Shown: positions 1 through 11,389, numbered from the stretch's first letter. The stretch is 64,000 nucleotides of DNA from Sinomonas mesophila (GCF_001999765.1 NZ_KV908324.1:234732-298731), one strand, 5' to 3'. Numbers and translations are program-made. The notes: generated by a model not told the origin, from the letters alone.

Positions 1-903
1 GGCCTCGTGGTTGCGGGCCGGGGCGTAGCCATGGCCCTTCTCGGTCAGGGCATGGACGATGACGGGCCCGGCGTAGTTCTTCGCCGTCGCGAGCGCCTCC
101 TCGAGGGCGCGCTCGTCATGGCCGTCGACCGGGCCGACATACTTGAGGCCGAGATCCTCGAACATGCCCTGCGGGGCCCACCAGTCCTTGATGCCCTTCT
201 TCGTGGCGTGGAGGCTCTTGTACACGAGCTGCGCGACGGGCCCGCCCTCCTTGAGGCGGCGCTTGGCGAGCTCGAGAAGGCTTTCGTAGGCGGGCGCGGT
301 GCGCACCCTGTCGATCGTGGGGCGCAGCGAGGCGAGGTGGTCGGCGATGCCGCCGACGGTCGGCGCGTAGGAGCGGCCGTTGTCGTTGACGACGATGACG
401 ACACGCCGGCGCTTGTCCGCTGCGATGTTGTTGATCGCCTCCCACGCCATGCCGCCGGTGAGCGCGCCGTCGCCGATCACGACGACGGTGTACCGGTCGC
501 CCTCGCCCGTGAGCTGGCGCGCGCGCGAGATGCCGTCGGCCCAGGACAGCGACGAGGAGGCGTGCGAGGACTCGACGATGTCGTGCTCGCTCTCTGCGCG
601 CGACGGATAGCCCGAGAGGCCGCCCTCCTTGCGCAGCGACGAGAAGTCCTTGCGGCCCGTGAGGAGCTTGTGCACGTACGACTGGTGGCCCGTGTCGAAC
701 ACGATGCTGTCCCGCGGGGAGTCGAAGACGCGGTGGATGGCGAGGGTCAGCTCGACGACGCCGAGGTTCGGGCCGAGGTGTCCGCCCGTCTGCGCCACGT
801 TGCGGATGAGGAACTCGCGGATCTCCCCCGCTAGCTCCGCGAGGTCCTCGGCGCTGAGGCGGGCGAGGTCCCGCGGACCCTCGACAGACTCCAAGATGCC
901 CAA
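1..903 (-). CDS. dxs: 1-deoxy-D-xylulose-5-phosphate synthase, N-terminal part
   Basis: Condenses pyruvate and glyceraldehyde-3-phosphate to DXP with thiamine diphosphate, the first step of the non-mevalonate isoprenoid pathway. The leftward gene runs off the left edge, so only the first 301 codons of a protein usually about 640 aa are present. The visible part has [25 protein letters not shown] and the ThDP/metal-binding [13 protein letters not shown] followed by [13 protein letters not shown], all typical of Dxs. I choose a TTG start at 903 ([13 protein letters not shown]) because AAGGAG lies 6 nt upstream. Aconitase lies upstream on the same strand, 184 nt away, with a hairpin between. Confidence 0.95.
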   Translation of the reverse strand, partial: MGILESVEGPRDLARLSAEDLAELAGEIREFLIRNVAQTGGHLGPNLGVVELTLAIHRVFDSPRDSIVFDTGHQSYVHKLLTGRKDFSSLRKEGGLSGYPSRAESEHDIVESSHASSSLSWADGISRARQLTGEGDRYTVVVIGDGALTGGMAWEAINNIAADKRRRVVIVVNDNGRSYAPTVGGIADHLASLRPTIDRVRTAPAYESLLELAKRRLKEGGPVAQLVYKSLHATKKGIKDWWAPQGMFEDLGLKYVGPVDGHDERALEEALATAKNYAGPVIVHALTEKGHGYAPARNHEA

Positions 904-999
904 GGGCGACTCCTTGCTCGAAACGTGCACGAACCACTCTAGCGCCTCGCGGCATCCCTCCCCGGCACTCTTGCCGCGCAGCGGGAGTAGGCGCAGCGA

Positions 1000-1026
1000 G
1001 GGCCCCGGCCTCACAGGCAGGGGCCC
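1000..1026 (-). terminator. hairpin downstream of acnA
   Basis: GGGCCCC...GGGGCCC arms extend inward through GCCT/AGGC with one mismatch around a short loop. It lies between the aconitase stop (1088) and the dxs start (903) on the leftward transcript. No T-run follows, as is common in high-GC actinobacteria, so the terminator role is inferred. Confidence 0.5.
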
Positions 1027-1034
1027 CCTTGGCA

Positions 1035-1060
1035 CGCTGGCGCGGCGCGCTGGCGCGGCG
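1035..1060. repeat. 13-bp perfect tandem duplication
   Basis: The unit CGCTGGCGCGGCG occurs twice head to tail, 28 bases downstream of the acnA stop codon. It is one of several short tandem duplications at gene boundaries in this window. Confidence 0.8.
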
Positions 1061-1087
1061 TCAGCTCACTCAGCTGGCCGCGTTTTC

Positions 1088-3910
<2,823 letters not shown>

Positions 3911-3966
3911 TGCAGGACTCCTCTCGCAACACAGCCATCTTTGTCCCGGTACCATGGCGGTTCTAG

Positions 3967-3985
3967 TTAGGCACGCCTAACCCGG
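3967..3985. promoter_or_regulatory. candidate DtxR/IdeR iron box upstream of acnA
   Basis: TTAGGCACGCCTAACC followed by CGG matches 13 of 19 positions of the DtxR/IdeR consensus TWAGGTTAGSCTWACCTWA by my alignment. The core GTTAGGC-AC-GCCTAAC is a perfect dyad. It sits 57-75 nt upstream of the chosen acnA start. Iron-dependent control of a 4Fe-4S aconitase would make sense, but no regulator gene is present in the window. Confidence 0.5.
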
Positions 3986-4068
3986 GCTCGTGCGCCCTCG
4001 AGGGGGGACGCATGGCTTCGCCGACCATCCTAGTTCCCGGCTTCTGGCAGCAGGAGGGGATGTAGCCA

Positions 4069-4165
4069 GGCTCACGTGCCGGGCAGCAGCAGCAGTCCTA
4101 CCACCCGCCCTTCCCCCTCCCTGATCCCTGTCGGCTCACGTGCCGGGCAGCAGCAGTCCTACCAC
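4069..4165. repeat. direct repeat duplicating the 3' end of the methyltransferase gene
   Basis: About 33 bases at 4133-4165 encode the last codons and stop of the methyltransferase gene (leftward). They are repeated at 4069-4104, 64 bases further downstream, with one extra CAG triplet. The downstream copy therefore holds a second, untranslated copy of the C-terminal codons and stop. Confidence 0.9.
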
Positions 4166-5527
4166 TTCTACGTGGTGCGTCTGCGGATACAGGTCGAACG
4201 CCCTCAGCCCCTCGAGCCGCCAGCCCGCGTCGCGGAACCAGCCGACGTCGCGCGCGAACGAGGCCGGATCGCACGCGACGTACGCGATCGCGCGCGGCGC
4301 CGCCGCGACGAGCTGCCGGACGACCTCCTTGCCCGCCCCCGCCCGTGGCGGGTCGAGGACGACGGCGTCGAACGCGCCGCGGCGGCCGTGCTCGCGCAGC
4401 ACCCGCTCGACCCGGCCCTGGACGACGGCGATCTCCTCGCGCCGCTTGAACGTCCGCCGGGCGTCGCGGCTCGTCCCCGGGGCGCCCTCGACCGAGAGCA
4501 CGTGCCCCGAGGGCCCGACGGCCTCCGCGAGCGGCGCCGTGAACAGCCCCGCGCCGGCATAGAGGTCGGCGACCTGGGCGCCCGGGGCGAGGGCGCCGTC
4601 GAGCGCCTCGAGCACGGCGCCGACGAGGGTCTCGGGCGCGCGGCGGTGGATCTGCCAGAAGCCGTCGCCCGTGACCGTGTAGTGGTGGCCGAGCACGTTC
4701 TCCGCGACCCAGCCGCGCCCCCGGATGGTCAGCGGGGTGCGGCTGCCCGCGGCGAGCGCGCTCGCCGAGACCGCGGGGTCGAGCCCCGCGAGGGCCTCCT
4801 GGAGCCGGCCGGGCGTGACCCCGTCGGCGAGCATGAAGACGATGAGCGGCGGCGTGCCTGAGGCGGGCGCGGCCACGTCGAGCCGCTCGACGCCGCGCAG
4901 GTCCAGCTCCCACAGGCGCAGGGCGTTGATCTCATCGGTCGCGAGCGGCATGGCCTCGACCGGGATGAGCGTGTCGGACCGGTGGGCGTGCATCGCAAGC
5001 CGGCCGCCCGGCGTGACGGCGAAGCTGCACCGGGTCCGCCAACCCAGCCCCCCGCCGTCGCCCGCCCCGGCCGCGCCGAGCGGCACCTCCTCCGCCTCGA
5101 CGTCCCACGCGAGCCCCGCGAGGCGCTCGAGCTGCTCCCGCACGACGGCGGACTTGAGCCGGCGCTGCTCGGCGAGCTCGATGTGGCCGAACTCGGCCCC
5201 GCCCACGGGCAGCCGGCCCTCGGCGTAGGCCCGCAGCGAGTCGGCGAGGTCCCACACGTGCTCGCGGCGGTGCGGCGACGGCTCGAGGACCTCGACGACG
5301 TCGGCGCGCCAGAACTTCCCGGCGGGTTCGGCCTCGGTCAGGGCAGCGCGGACGAGCTCGCCCGGCAGGCCGTGCCGGACGAAGACAACGCGACCCTCGT
5401 GGCGGGCCACGACGTGGCCGCCGTGTGCCACGGGGCCCAGCCGCAGCTCAAGGACCCGGGCCTCTCCCCCGTCCTGGCGGTCTTCCGCGCTCCCCCCGGT
5501 TCTCGGGCGTGGTGTCTGGGCGCTCAC
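4136..5527 (-). CDS. TrmA/RumA-type 5-methyluridine RNA methyltransferase
   Basis: SAM-dependent methyltransferase that methylates C5 of uridine in tRNA or rRNA. The protein is 463 aa. A TRAM domain lies at about 25-85, an internal domain follows, then a Rossmann SAM domain (LYAGAGLFTAPLA). The catalytic motifs are VLDPPRAGAG and the nucleophile Cys419 in YVACDPASF; Glu454 (HHVEVVG) sits 35 residues later, the spacing seen between Cys389 and Glu424 in RumA. The RumA iron-sulfur cysteines are not evident, so the target base cannot be assigned. The GTG start at 5527 overlaps the permease stop (GTGA), giving translational coupling. The homologue in Mycobacterium tuberculosis (Rv2689c) is also next to the permease. 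Confidence 0.9.
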   Translation of the reverse strand: MSAQTPRPRTGGSAEDRQDGGEARVLELRLGPVAHGGHVVARHEGRVVFVRHGLPGELVRAALTEAEPAGKFWRADVVEVLEPSPHRREHVWDLADSLRAYAEGRLPVGGAEFGHIELAEQRRLKSAVVREQLERLAGLAWDVEAEEVPLGAAGAGDGGGLGWRTRCSFAVTPGGRLAMHAHRSDTLIPVEAMPLATDEINALRLWELDLRGVERLDVAAPASGTPPLIVFMLADGVTPGRLQEALAGLDPAVSASALAAGSRTPLTIRGRGWVAENVLGHHYTVTGDGFWQIHRRAPETLVGAVLEALDGALAPGAQVADLYAGAGLFTAPLAEAVGPSGHVLSVEGAPGTSRDARRTFKRREEIAVVQGRVERVLREHGRRGAFDAVVLDPPRAGAGKEVVRQLVAAAPRAIAYVACDPASFARDVGWFRDAGWRLEGLRAFDLYPQTHHVEVVGLLLPGT

Positions 5528-7497
5528 AGCTCCTGCAGCCTCCTGGCTTCTTCCGACGACTTCAGCTGCCACGGCACGCTCGCGACCATGACCCCGGGCT
5601 CGAAGTGGAGCCGGGTCTTGATCCGCAGGGCCGTCTGGTTGTGCACGAGCTGCTCCCACCACTTGCCCACGACGTACTCGGGGATGTACACGACGATGAG
5701 GTCCCGCGGGGAATCGCGCCGCATGCCGCGGATGTAGTCCATGAGCGGGGTGATCGTCTCGCGGAAGGGGCTCGCCAGGACCGTGAGCGGGACGGGGATC
5801 TCGAGCTTCTCCCAGTCCGCGAGCGTCTGCGCCGTCTCCTCGGAGCTGATGTCCACGGTCACGGCGTCGAGGGTCGAGGGCCGCGAGGCGCGGGCGTAGG
5901 CGAGGGCCCGCAGGACGGGCTTGCGCACGTGCGAGACGAGCAGGACGGCGTGGACGCGGCTCGGCAGGGCCCGCGCGGAAACGTCGTCGCCCACCGCGAG
6001 CTCCCGCGCGACGTTCTCGTAGTGCGCGTGGATGCTCCACATGATGAGGTACAGGACGACCATGGACAGGAGCGCGATCCACGCCCCGTGCTCGAACTTC
6101 GTCACGAGCACGATCACGAGGACGAGGCCCGTGAGGACGAACGCGATCGCATTGACGGCGCGGGACCGCATGATCCGCACGCGCCCTGGCCGGTCCCGCT
6201 GCCGCCGCAGCTCGCGGCCCCAGTGCCGCACCATGCCGAGCTGGCTCGCGGTGAACGAGACGAACACCCCCACGATGTAGAGCTGGATGAGCCTCGTCAC
6301 GTCCGCGTTGAAGGCGAGGATGAGCAGCGCCGCCCCGGCCGCGAGGGCGAGGACGCCGTTGCTGAACGCGAGCCGGTCCCCGCGCGTGCGCAGCTGCCGC
6401 GGGAGGTAGCCCTCCTGGGCCAGGATCGAGGCCAGCACGGGGAACCCGGTGAAGGCCGTGTTCGAGGCGAAGACGAGGATCGCACACGTCGCGGCGACCA
6501 CGATGTAGAACAGGGCGTGCCCAGACCCGAACACGGCCTCGGCGATCTGCCCGATCGCGGGCATCTGGAGGTACCCCGCGGGGAGGGGCTGTCCGTCGAG
6601 GAGGAACTCCCGGGCGGGATCCTGGACGATGTGCACTTGGGCGGCGTTGGCGAGGAAGATCACACCGCCGAGCATCACCGCGGCGACCGCCCCTACGAGC
6701 AGGAGCGTAATGGCCGCGTTGGCGCTCTTCGGCGGCCGGAAGCTCGGGACGTTGTTGCTGATCGCTTCGACGCCGGTGACCGCCACGGCGCCGGAGGAGA
6801 ACGCGCGCAGCAGCAGGAGCGCCCCCGCAACGCCCACGAGGCCCTGCTCGAACTCCGGCACGGGCACGATGTCGAACGCCGCGCTCTCCGCGGGGCGCAG
6901 CGTCCCGGTGAGCCACTGCACGAGGCCCACCGCGGTCATGCCGAGGATGGCCGCGACGAAGATGTAGGCGGGCAGGGCGAAGAGCGCGCCGATGCCCGTG
7001 ATGCCGCGCAGGTTGGCGAGCGCGAGGAGGGCGACGCCGACGACGGCGATGAGCGCCTGCCGGCCGTGCAGCGTGGGGACGGCCGCCGTGAGGTAGGTCG
7101 CCGCCGAGGAGATCGACACGGCGACGGTGAGCACGTAGTCGACGAGGAGGGCGCTCGCGACCGTGAGGCCCGCCGTGCGGCCGAGGTTGACCGTCGTCGT
7201 CTCGTAGTCCCCGCCGCCCGAGGGGTACGCGCGGACGTTCTCGCGGTAGGCGGCGACGACGACGAGGAGGACCACGATGACCGCAAGGCCGACCCACGGC
7301 GACAGCGCGACGGCGGCGACGCCCGCGAGGGCGAGCGTGAGGAGGATCTCGTCCGAGGCGTACGCGACCGAGGAGAGCGCGTCGGAGGCGAAGACGGGGA
7401 GCGCGACGCGCTTGGGCAGGAGTGTCTGCCCCAGGCGGTCGTTGCGCAGTGCCCTCCCGACGAAGACACGCTTGACCGAGTTCAGAAGCGTCAGCAC
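5524..7497 (-). CDS. KimA-like (KUP/APC-superfamily) potassium transporter
   Basis: A 657-aa membrane protein with about 12 hydrophobic segments and a cytoplasmic C-terminal domain of about 150 aa. The N-terminus closely follows Bacillus subtilis KimA (YdaO): SDALSSVAY, then YPSGGGDYET, then LLVDYVLTVAVSIS, then LANLRGITG. Asp39, Tyr46 and Asp120 align, at a constant offset of 3, with KimA Asp36, Tyr43 and Asp117, which I recall as proposed ion-handling residues. High-affinity K+/H+ import is therefore more likely than amino-acid transport. The adjacent, divergent trkA-type genes support a potassium role. Start is ATG at 7497, 56 nt from the divergent gene. The M. tuberculosis counterpart by synteny is Rv2690c. 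Confidence 0.8.
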   Translation of the reverse strand: MLTLLNSVKRVFVGRALRNDRLGQTLLPKRVALPVFASDALSSVAYASDEILLTLALAGVAAVALSPWVGLAVIVVLLVVVAAYRENVRAYPSGGGDYETTTVNLGRTAGLTVASALLVDYVLTVAVSISSAATYLTAAVPTLHGRQALIAVVGVALLALANLRGITGIGALFALPAYIFVAAILGMTAVGLVQWLTGTLRPAESAAFDIVPVPEFEQGLVGVAGALLLLRAFSSGAVAVTGVEAISNNVPSFRPPKSANAAITLLLVGAVAAVMLGGVIFLANAAQVHIVQDPAREFLLDGQPLPAGYLQMPAIGQIAEAVFGSGHALFYIVVAATCAILVFASNTAFTGFPVLASILAQEGYLPRQLRTRGDRLAFSNGVLALAAGAALLILAFNADVTRLIQLYIVGVFVSFTASQLGMVRHWGRELRRQRDRPGRVRIMRSRAVNAIAFVLTGLVLVIVLVTKFEHGAWIALLSMVVLYLIMWSIHAHYENVARELAVGDDVSARALPSRVHAVLLVSHVRKPVLRALAYARASRPSTLDAVTVDISSEETAQTLADWEKLEIPVPLTVLASPFRETITPLMDYIRGMRRDSPRDLIVVYIPEYVVGKWWEQLVHNQTALRIKTRLHFEPGVMVASVPWQLKSSEEARRLQEL

Positions 7498-7540
7498 CCT
7501 GACACGTTATGCGCAAAGGAGCACCCGTGTCATGGCGCGG

Positions 7541-7546
7541 TAGATT
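7541..7546 (+). promoter_or_regulatory. -10-like hexamer, probable leaderless start
   Basis: TAGATT lies 7 nt before the ATG at 7554 and there is no Shine-Dalgarno sequence, suggesting a leaderless trkA transcript. Confidence 0.45.
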
Positions 7547-7553
7547 TGGGGAC

Positions 7554-8228
7554 ATGGCGCACTACGTGATCATGGGCTGCGGCCGTGTCGGGGTGACGCT
7601 GGCCCACACCCTCGAGGACTCCGGCCACTCGGTGGCGGTCATCGACCAGGACGACCGGGCATTCCGCCGGCTCCGCCGCAGCTTCGCGGGCCGCAAGGTC
7701 ACGGGCATCGGCTTCGACCGCGACACCATGAAGCAGGCCGGCATCGAGGAGGCCTACGCGTTCGCCGCGGTCTCGAGCGGGGACAACTCCAACATCCTCG
7801 CCACGCGCGTGGCGCGCGAGACCTTCCACGTCCCGCACGTCGTCGCCCGCATCTACGATCCCGGCCGCGCGGAGATCTACCAGCGTCTTGGCATCCCGAC
7901 GGTCGCCGCCGTGCGGTGGAGCGCCGACCAGGTGCTGCGCCGCATCCTCCCCGAGTCAGGGGTGGCCGGCGACTTCCGCGAGCCGTCCGGCCGGCTCGTG
8001 CTCACCGAGGTCGACGTCGACCCGGCATGGTTCGGGCACTCGCTCTCGGCGATCGAGAAGGCCGCCGGCGTCCGGGTCGCGTACCTCACGCGCTTCGGCG
8101 AGGGGCTCCTCCCCACGGCCTCGATGAGCTACCAGGAGGGCGACACGGTACACGTCATGATGGACATCGCCGACGCCGCCGAGGTCGCCCGCGCCCTGTC
8201 CGCTCCGCCCGCGAAGGAGTCCGAGTGA
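7554..8228 (+). CDS. TrkA-family potassium regulatory subunit (RCK domain), first copy
   Basis: Cytoplasmic gating protein for a potassium transporter or channel. The 224-aa protein has an N-terminal Rossmann RCK_N fold with the dinucleotide motif GCGRVG (residues 8-13) and acidic Asp31 at the end of beta-2 (VIDQD), followed by a C-terminal TrkA_C domain. An in-frame ATG at 7509 would add a 15-residue basic extension. I choose 7554 because MAHYVIMGCGRVG starts the fold directly. It overlaps the next RCK gene and is divergent from the KimA-like gene. This arrangement matches mycobacterial ceoB/ceoC. No TrkH/KtrB pore gene is in the window. Confidence 0.9.
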   Translation: MAHYVIMGCGRVGVTLAHTLEDSGHSVAVIDQDDRAFRRLRRSFAGRKVTGIGFDRDTMKQAGIEEAYAFAAVSSGDNSNILATRVARETFHVPHVVARIYDPGRAEIYQRLGIPTVAAVRWSADQVLRRILPESGVAGDFREPSGRLVLTEVDVDPAWFGHSLSAIEKAAGVRVAYLTRFGEGLLPTASMSYQEGDTVHVMMDIADAAEVARALSAPPAKESE

Positions 8229-8950
8229 AGGTCATCATCGCCGGGGCCGGGAGCGTCGGCAGCTCGATCGCCCGCGAGCTCCTGGCGCACGGCCACGACG
8301 TCCTGCTCATTGACCCGAAGCCCGAGGTGATTGGGCGCAGCGGCCTGCGCGGCGCCAAGTGGCTCATCGGCGACGCGTGCGAGCTGAGCACGCTCAAGGA
8401 GGCCCAGATCGCCGAGGCCGACGTCGTGGTCTCCGCGAGCGGCGACGACAAGGTCAACCTCGTCGTCTCGCTCCTGGCCAAGACCGAGTTCGGCGTCGGC
8501 CGCACCGTCGGCCGCGTCAACAACCCCAAGAACGACTGGATGTTCGACGACTCCTGGGGCGTCGACGTCGCCGTCAACACGCCGCGGCTCATGACGGCGC
8601 TCGTCGAGGAGGCCGTCGAGATCGGCGACGTCGTGCGCCTCCTGACGCTGCGGACGGGGGTCGCCTCGCTCGTCGAGTTCACCGTTCCCGCCGACGCCTC
8701 GATCGTCGGGCGGACGGTGGGTGAGGTCGACTGGCCAGCCGACTGCACGCTCGTGGCGATCCTGCGCGACCAGGTGCCGATCTCGCCGAGCCGGGACGAC
8801 GTCGTCGACCACCGCGACGAGCTCTTCTTCATCACGACGCTCGAGGCCGAGGACGCCCTGCGGCGCCTCCTCGCGCCGAGGACCACGGCGGCCCCGGCCG
8901 AGGAGCGCGTGCCCGAGCCCGAGGACGAGGACGACGCCTTCGACGGCTGA
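8225..8950 (+). CDS. TrkA-family potassium regulatory subunit (RCK domain), second copy
   Basis: Second RCK protein, 241 aa, with GAGSVG (residues 7-12) and LIDPKPE after beta-2, then GDACELSTLKEA and a TrkA_C domain with a short acidic tail (PEPEDEDDAFDG). GTG start at 8225 overlaps the first copy's stop as GTGA, and GAAGGAG lies 5 nt upstream, so the two are co-translated. They probably assemble as a hetero-octameric gating ring or bind the divergently encoded transporter. The partner is an inference. Confidence 0.9.
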   Translation: MKVIIAGAGSVGSSIARELLAHGHDVLLIDPKPEVIGRSGLRGAKWLIGDACELSTLKEAQIAEADVVVSASGDDKVNLVVSLLAKTEFGVGRTVGRVNNPKNDWMFDDSWGVDVAVNTPRLMTALVEEAVEIGDVVRLLTLRTGVASLVEFTVPADASIVGRTVGEVDWPADCTLVAILRDQVPISPSRDDVVDHRDELFFITTLEAEDALRRLLAPRTTAAPAEERVPEPEDEDDAFDG

Positions 8951-8967
8951 GTCCCACGTCCCTGGCG

Positions 8968-9735
8968 TCAGGTCCGGGACGCCCCGGGCAGGGGCCGCGA
9001 GACGAGCCAAGCGAGCCAGATCCCAACGGCGTACAGCGGGACGCCCATGATGAGCCGCGTCGCGCCCAGCGCCACGAGGCCGGCGTCGCCGAGGAGGTAG
9101 AGCGGGACCTGCACGACGAGCCGCAGCCCGAGGACGGCGACCATGATCCACGTGCCGAGCCGGTACTGGCGCATGCGCTGGGCGTCCTGGCGCCAGTGGA
9201 CGCCCTCGTTGCGGAGGAAGCCGAACACGACCCCCATGAGCGGCCAGCGCACCGCGATCGACACGGTGAGCGCGAGGATGTAGGCGGCGTTGGTCAGGAA
9301 GCCCGTCACGTAGAAGTTCTCCGCCCGGCCCGTGAACAGCGCGAGCGCGGCGGAGACGGCGATGCCCACGATGCCGGCGAAGGCCTGGGTCGGCGGCGTC
9401 CGGCCGGCGAGCCGCACGGCGACGAACACGGCCGCGACGGCGAGGGCGAGGACCGCGGAGAGCACGAGGTCCCGCGCGATGGTGAAGGCCACGAGGAACA
9501 CGAACCCGGGCAGGATGCTCTCGAGCACGCCGCGCAGCCCGCCCGCGCTGCGCAGGACGTCGATGCGTCCGTCGTGGTGGCGGTGGAGGCCGGCCTTCGC
9601 CGCGTACGCCGCCGCGAGGTCCTCGGGGCTGGGCCTGCCCGAGATGGGGACGCCGCCGCGGGCAGAAGGCTCGTGCCCTTCGGGGCCGTGGGGTGGTTTC
9701 GGCGGGATGGACGCTCCGTCGTCGCGGGAAATCAC
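8968..9735 (-). CDS. DUF3159 membrane protein
   Basis: 255-aa integral membrane protein of the actinobacterial DUF3159 family, function unknown. A proline-rich cytoplasmic N-terminus of about 70 residues precedes five to six hydrophobic segments. Segments rich in LAVAAVFVAVRL and LTVSIAVRWPLMGVV are visible, with the family-like stretch FLRNEGVHWRQDAQRMRQYR between the last helices. GTG start at 9735 has AGGAGG 6 nt upstream; that site overlaps the OB-fold gene's stop, so the two are coupled. It is convergent with the second RCK gene, 17 nt away. Confidence 0.85.
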   Translation of the reverse strand: MISRDDGASIPPKPPHGPEGHEPSARGGVPISGRPSPEDLAAAYAAKAGLHRHHDGRIDVLRSAGGLRGVLESILPGFVFLVAFTIARDLVLSAVLALAVAAVFVAVRLAGRTPPTQAFAGIVGIAVSAALALFTGRAENFYVTGFLTNAAYILALTVSIAVRWPLMGVVFGFLRNEGVHWRQDAQRMRQYRLGTWIMVAVLGLRLVVQVPLYLLGDAGLVALGATRLIMGVPLYAVGIWLAWLVSRPLPGASRT

Positions 9736-9736
9736 G

Positions 9737-10054
9737 TCAGTCCTCCTGGGCCAGGATCTCGTAGCGGGGGTTGTAGATGGTGGGCACCCCGTTGTAATGG
9801 GCGAGCATGCCCGCGAACCGCAGCCGCGTCCCGGCGCCGAGCCCGCTCACGCGGCGGCGGCCGAGCCAGATGAGCGACAGGGCGGGGCCGAGCCCGGGGC
9901 GGTCCGTGTCCTCCGCGACGACGGCGCTCACGCGCGGCGGCTCGGTGACGGGGACATACGTGATCGAGCGGACGATCCCATGGCCCGAGACGGGGCCCCG
10001 CTGCGGGAGGGACCGGAAGTCCTCGAGCACGGTGACGCGGCCGCCATCAGCCAC
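9737..10054 (-). CDS. OB-fold nucleic-acid-binding-like protein
   Basis: 105-aa protein whose C-terminal half (LSLIWLGRRRVSGLGAGTRLRFAGML...YNPRYEIL) is the signature of the actinobacterial OB-fold protein between DUF3159 and DUF3710. A nucleic-acid-binding role is assumed from the fold only. GTG start at 10054 gives an 8-nt overlap (GTGGCTGA) with the DUF3710 stop, implying coupling. Neighbours are the same in M. tuberculosis (Rv2694c region). Confidence 0.8.
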   Translation of the reverse strand: MADGGRVTVLEDFRSLPQRGPVSGHGIVRSITYVPVTEPPRVSAVVAEDTDRPGLGPALSLIWLGRRRVSGLGAGTRLRFAGMLAHYNGVPTIYNPRYEILAQED

Positions 10055-10778
10055 GATGGGTGATCTCCGGGCCGCGCTGCGGCGGCTCCGGCGCGCGCGG
10101 CCCGGCGCCCGGGGCGCCGTTCGCCTCGTGCTGCGCGGCTTCAGCGGGGATCCGCAGGGGCAGGAGCTCCCGCGGCGGGAGCGGCGACTCGCCCCGGTCG
10201 ACGACGATGTTCCGGAAGAGCTCCTCGAGCGCCGCCGAGGCGCCGTGGTCTTCAGCCGCCGGCCCGCCGATGACGCCGCGGAGGAACCAGCGCGGCCCGT
10301 CGACGCCCATGAAGCGCGCGGCCCGGTAGGTGCGCCGCTCCCCCGAGGACTCCACGGGCAGGCGGGCGAGCAGCTCGGTCCCGAAGGCGCCCTCGGCCTC
10401 CTCGACGGTGCCGCCCTGGCTCGCGACCGACTGGGCGATCTGCGCGCGGATCTCGCCCCACAGCCCCTCGGAGCGGGGGGCGGCGAAGGCCTGGAGCTGG
10501 AGGCTCGAACCGCTGAGGTCCATCGTGACGGCGACGACCCGCTGCGTCGCCTCCTCGAGCTCGAGCCGGAGCTGGAGGCCCTCGGTGGGACGCACGAGGA
10601 TCGAGCCGAGGTCCACGTAGCCCGTGTCGGTGCTCGCCTCGCTCGCGTCGAAGGGCCCCCTCTGGGCGCGGCCATAGCCGCTCTTGTCCGGCTCGGTCCG
10701 CCGGGCATTCGGCTGGCCGAGCACCGAGGGATCCTCGGCAGTGAGCTTGGCATTCTTGCCGCGTCCGAACAGCACCAC
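10047..10778 (-). CDS. DUF3710 family protein
   Basis: 243-aa soluble protein of unknown function, found next to dut in most actinobacteria. Recognisable stretches are RAARFMGVDGPRWFLRGVIGG and the conserved FRNIVVDRGESPLPPRELLPLR. The C-terminus is Pro/Gly/Ala-rich and poorly conserved. Two consecutive GTG codons (10778, 10775) follow AAGGAG; the second has the better 7-nt spacing. Downstream it overlaps the OB-fold gene. Confidence 0.85.
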   Translation of the reverse strand: MVLFGRGKNAKLTAEDPSVLGQPNARRTEPDKSGYGRAQRGPFDASEASTDTGYVDLGSILVRPTEGLQLRLELEEATQRVVAVTMDLSGSSLQLQAFAAPRSEGLWGEIRAQIAQSVASQGGTVEEAEGAFGTELLARLPVESSGERRTYRAARFMGVDGPRWFLRGVIGGPAAEDHGASAALEELFRNIVVDRGESPLPPRELLPLRIPAEAAQHEANGAPGAGPRAPEPPQRGPEITHRG

Positions 10779-10849
10779 ACAACTCCTTAGTCTTGCCGGC
10801 CCGCCTCGGGCCCGCCCGCGGCGGCCATGACGGGCCGACGCATCATGCG

Positions 10850-11377
10850 CTACTGGGCTGAATATCCGCCGGTCGAGCCGAAGCCCGACGCGCCCCGCAC
10901 CGTACCCGAGAGCTCGTCGACGGGGACGAACCGCGCGTGCTCGACGCGCTGGATGACCATCTGGGCGATTCTATCGCCGCGGCGCAGTGTCAGGGGGACC
11001 GCCGAGTCGGTGTTGAGGAGCGTCACCGCGATCTCGCCGCGGTAGCCCGCGTCGACGGTGCCGGGGGCGTTGACGACCGTCAGGCCGTGCTTGGTCGCGA
11101 GACCCGAGCGGGGGTGGATGAGCGCGGCGTAGCCGAAGGGCAGGGCGATGCTCACCCCGGTCGGCACGAGGGCCCGCTCGCCCGGGGCGAGCGTGACGTC
11201 GACGCGGGCGCGCAGGTCGGCTCCCGCGTCGCCCGGGTGGGCGTACGACGGCGGCTCGAGGCCGTCGTCGAGCATGCGGAGCTGGACGTCGAGGGTGGGC
11301 TCCCAGACGGGGAAGTCACCCTCGGGAATCTCCCGGTCGGCGGCGGGGGCGGTGGGGGCCTGCTGCTGCGCTGTCAC
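10850..11377 (-). CDS. dut: dUTP diphosphatase
   Basis: Hydrolyses dUTP to dUMP, keeping uracil out of DNA and feeding dTMP synthesis. 175 aa, slightly longer than usual because of an N-terminal extension of about 25 residues. All five trimeric dUTPase motifs are present in order: DAGADL, HPRSGLA, NAPGTVDAGYRGEI, RGDRIAQMVI and RGASGFGSTG. GTG start at 11377. There is no Shine-Dalgarno, but TAGAGT lies 6 nt upstream, suggesting a leaderless mRNA. It reads toward DUF3710, 71 nt away, and is divergent from DUF3093. Confidence 0.97.
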   Translation of the reverse strand: MTAQQQAPTAPAADREIPEGDFPVWEPTLDVQLRMLDDGLEPPSYAHPGDAGADLRARVDVTLAPGERALVPTGVSIALPFGYAALIHPRSGLATKHGLTVVNAPGTVDAGYRGEIAVTLLNTDSAVPLTLRRGDRIAQMVIQRVEHARFVPVDELSGTVRGASGFGSTGGYSAQ

Positions 11378-11383
11378 CCATAC

Positions 11384-11389
11384 ACTCTA
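11384..11389 (-). promoter_or_regulatory. -10-like hexamer of dut, probable leaderless start
   Basis: TAGAGT on the minus strand ends 6 nt before the GTG start of dut, with no ribosome binding site. Confidence 0.45.

Noticed and set aside
5528..7555. Minus-strand frame continuing upstream of the RNA methyltransferase
   Set aside because: It is out of frame with the KimA-like gene across the same DNA, has no family likeness, and the methyltransferase starts at the coupled GTG at 5527.
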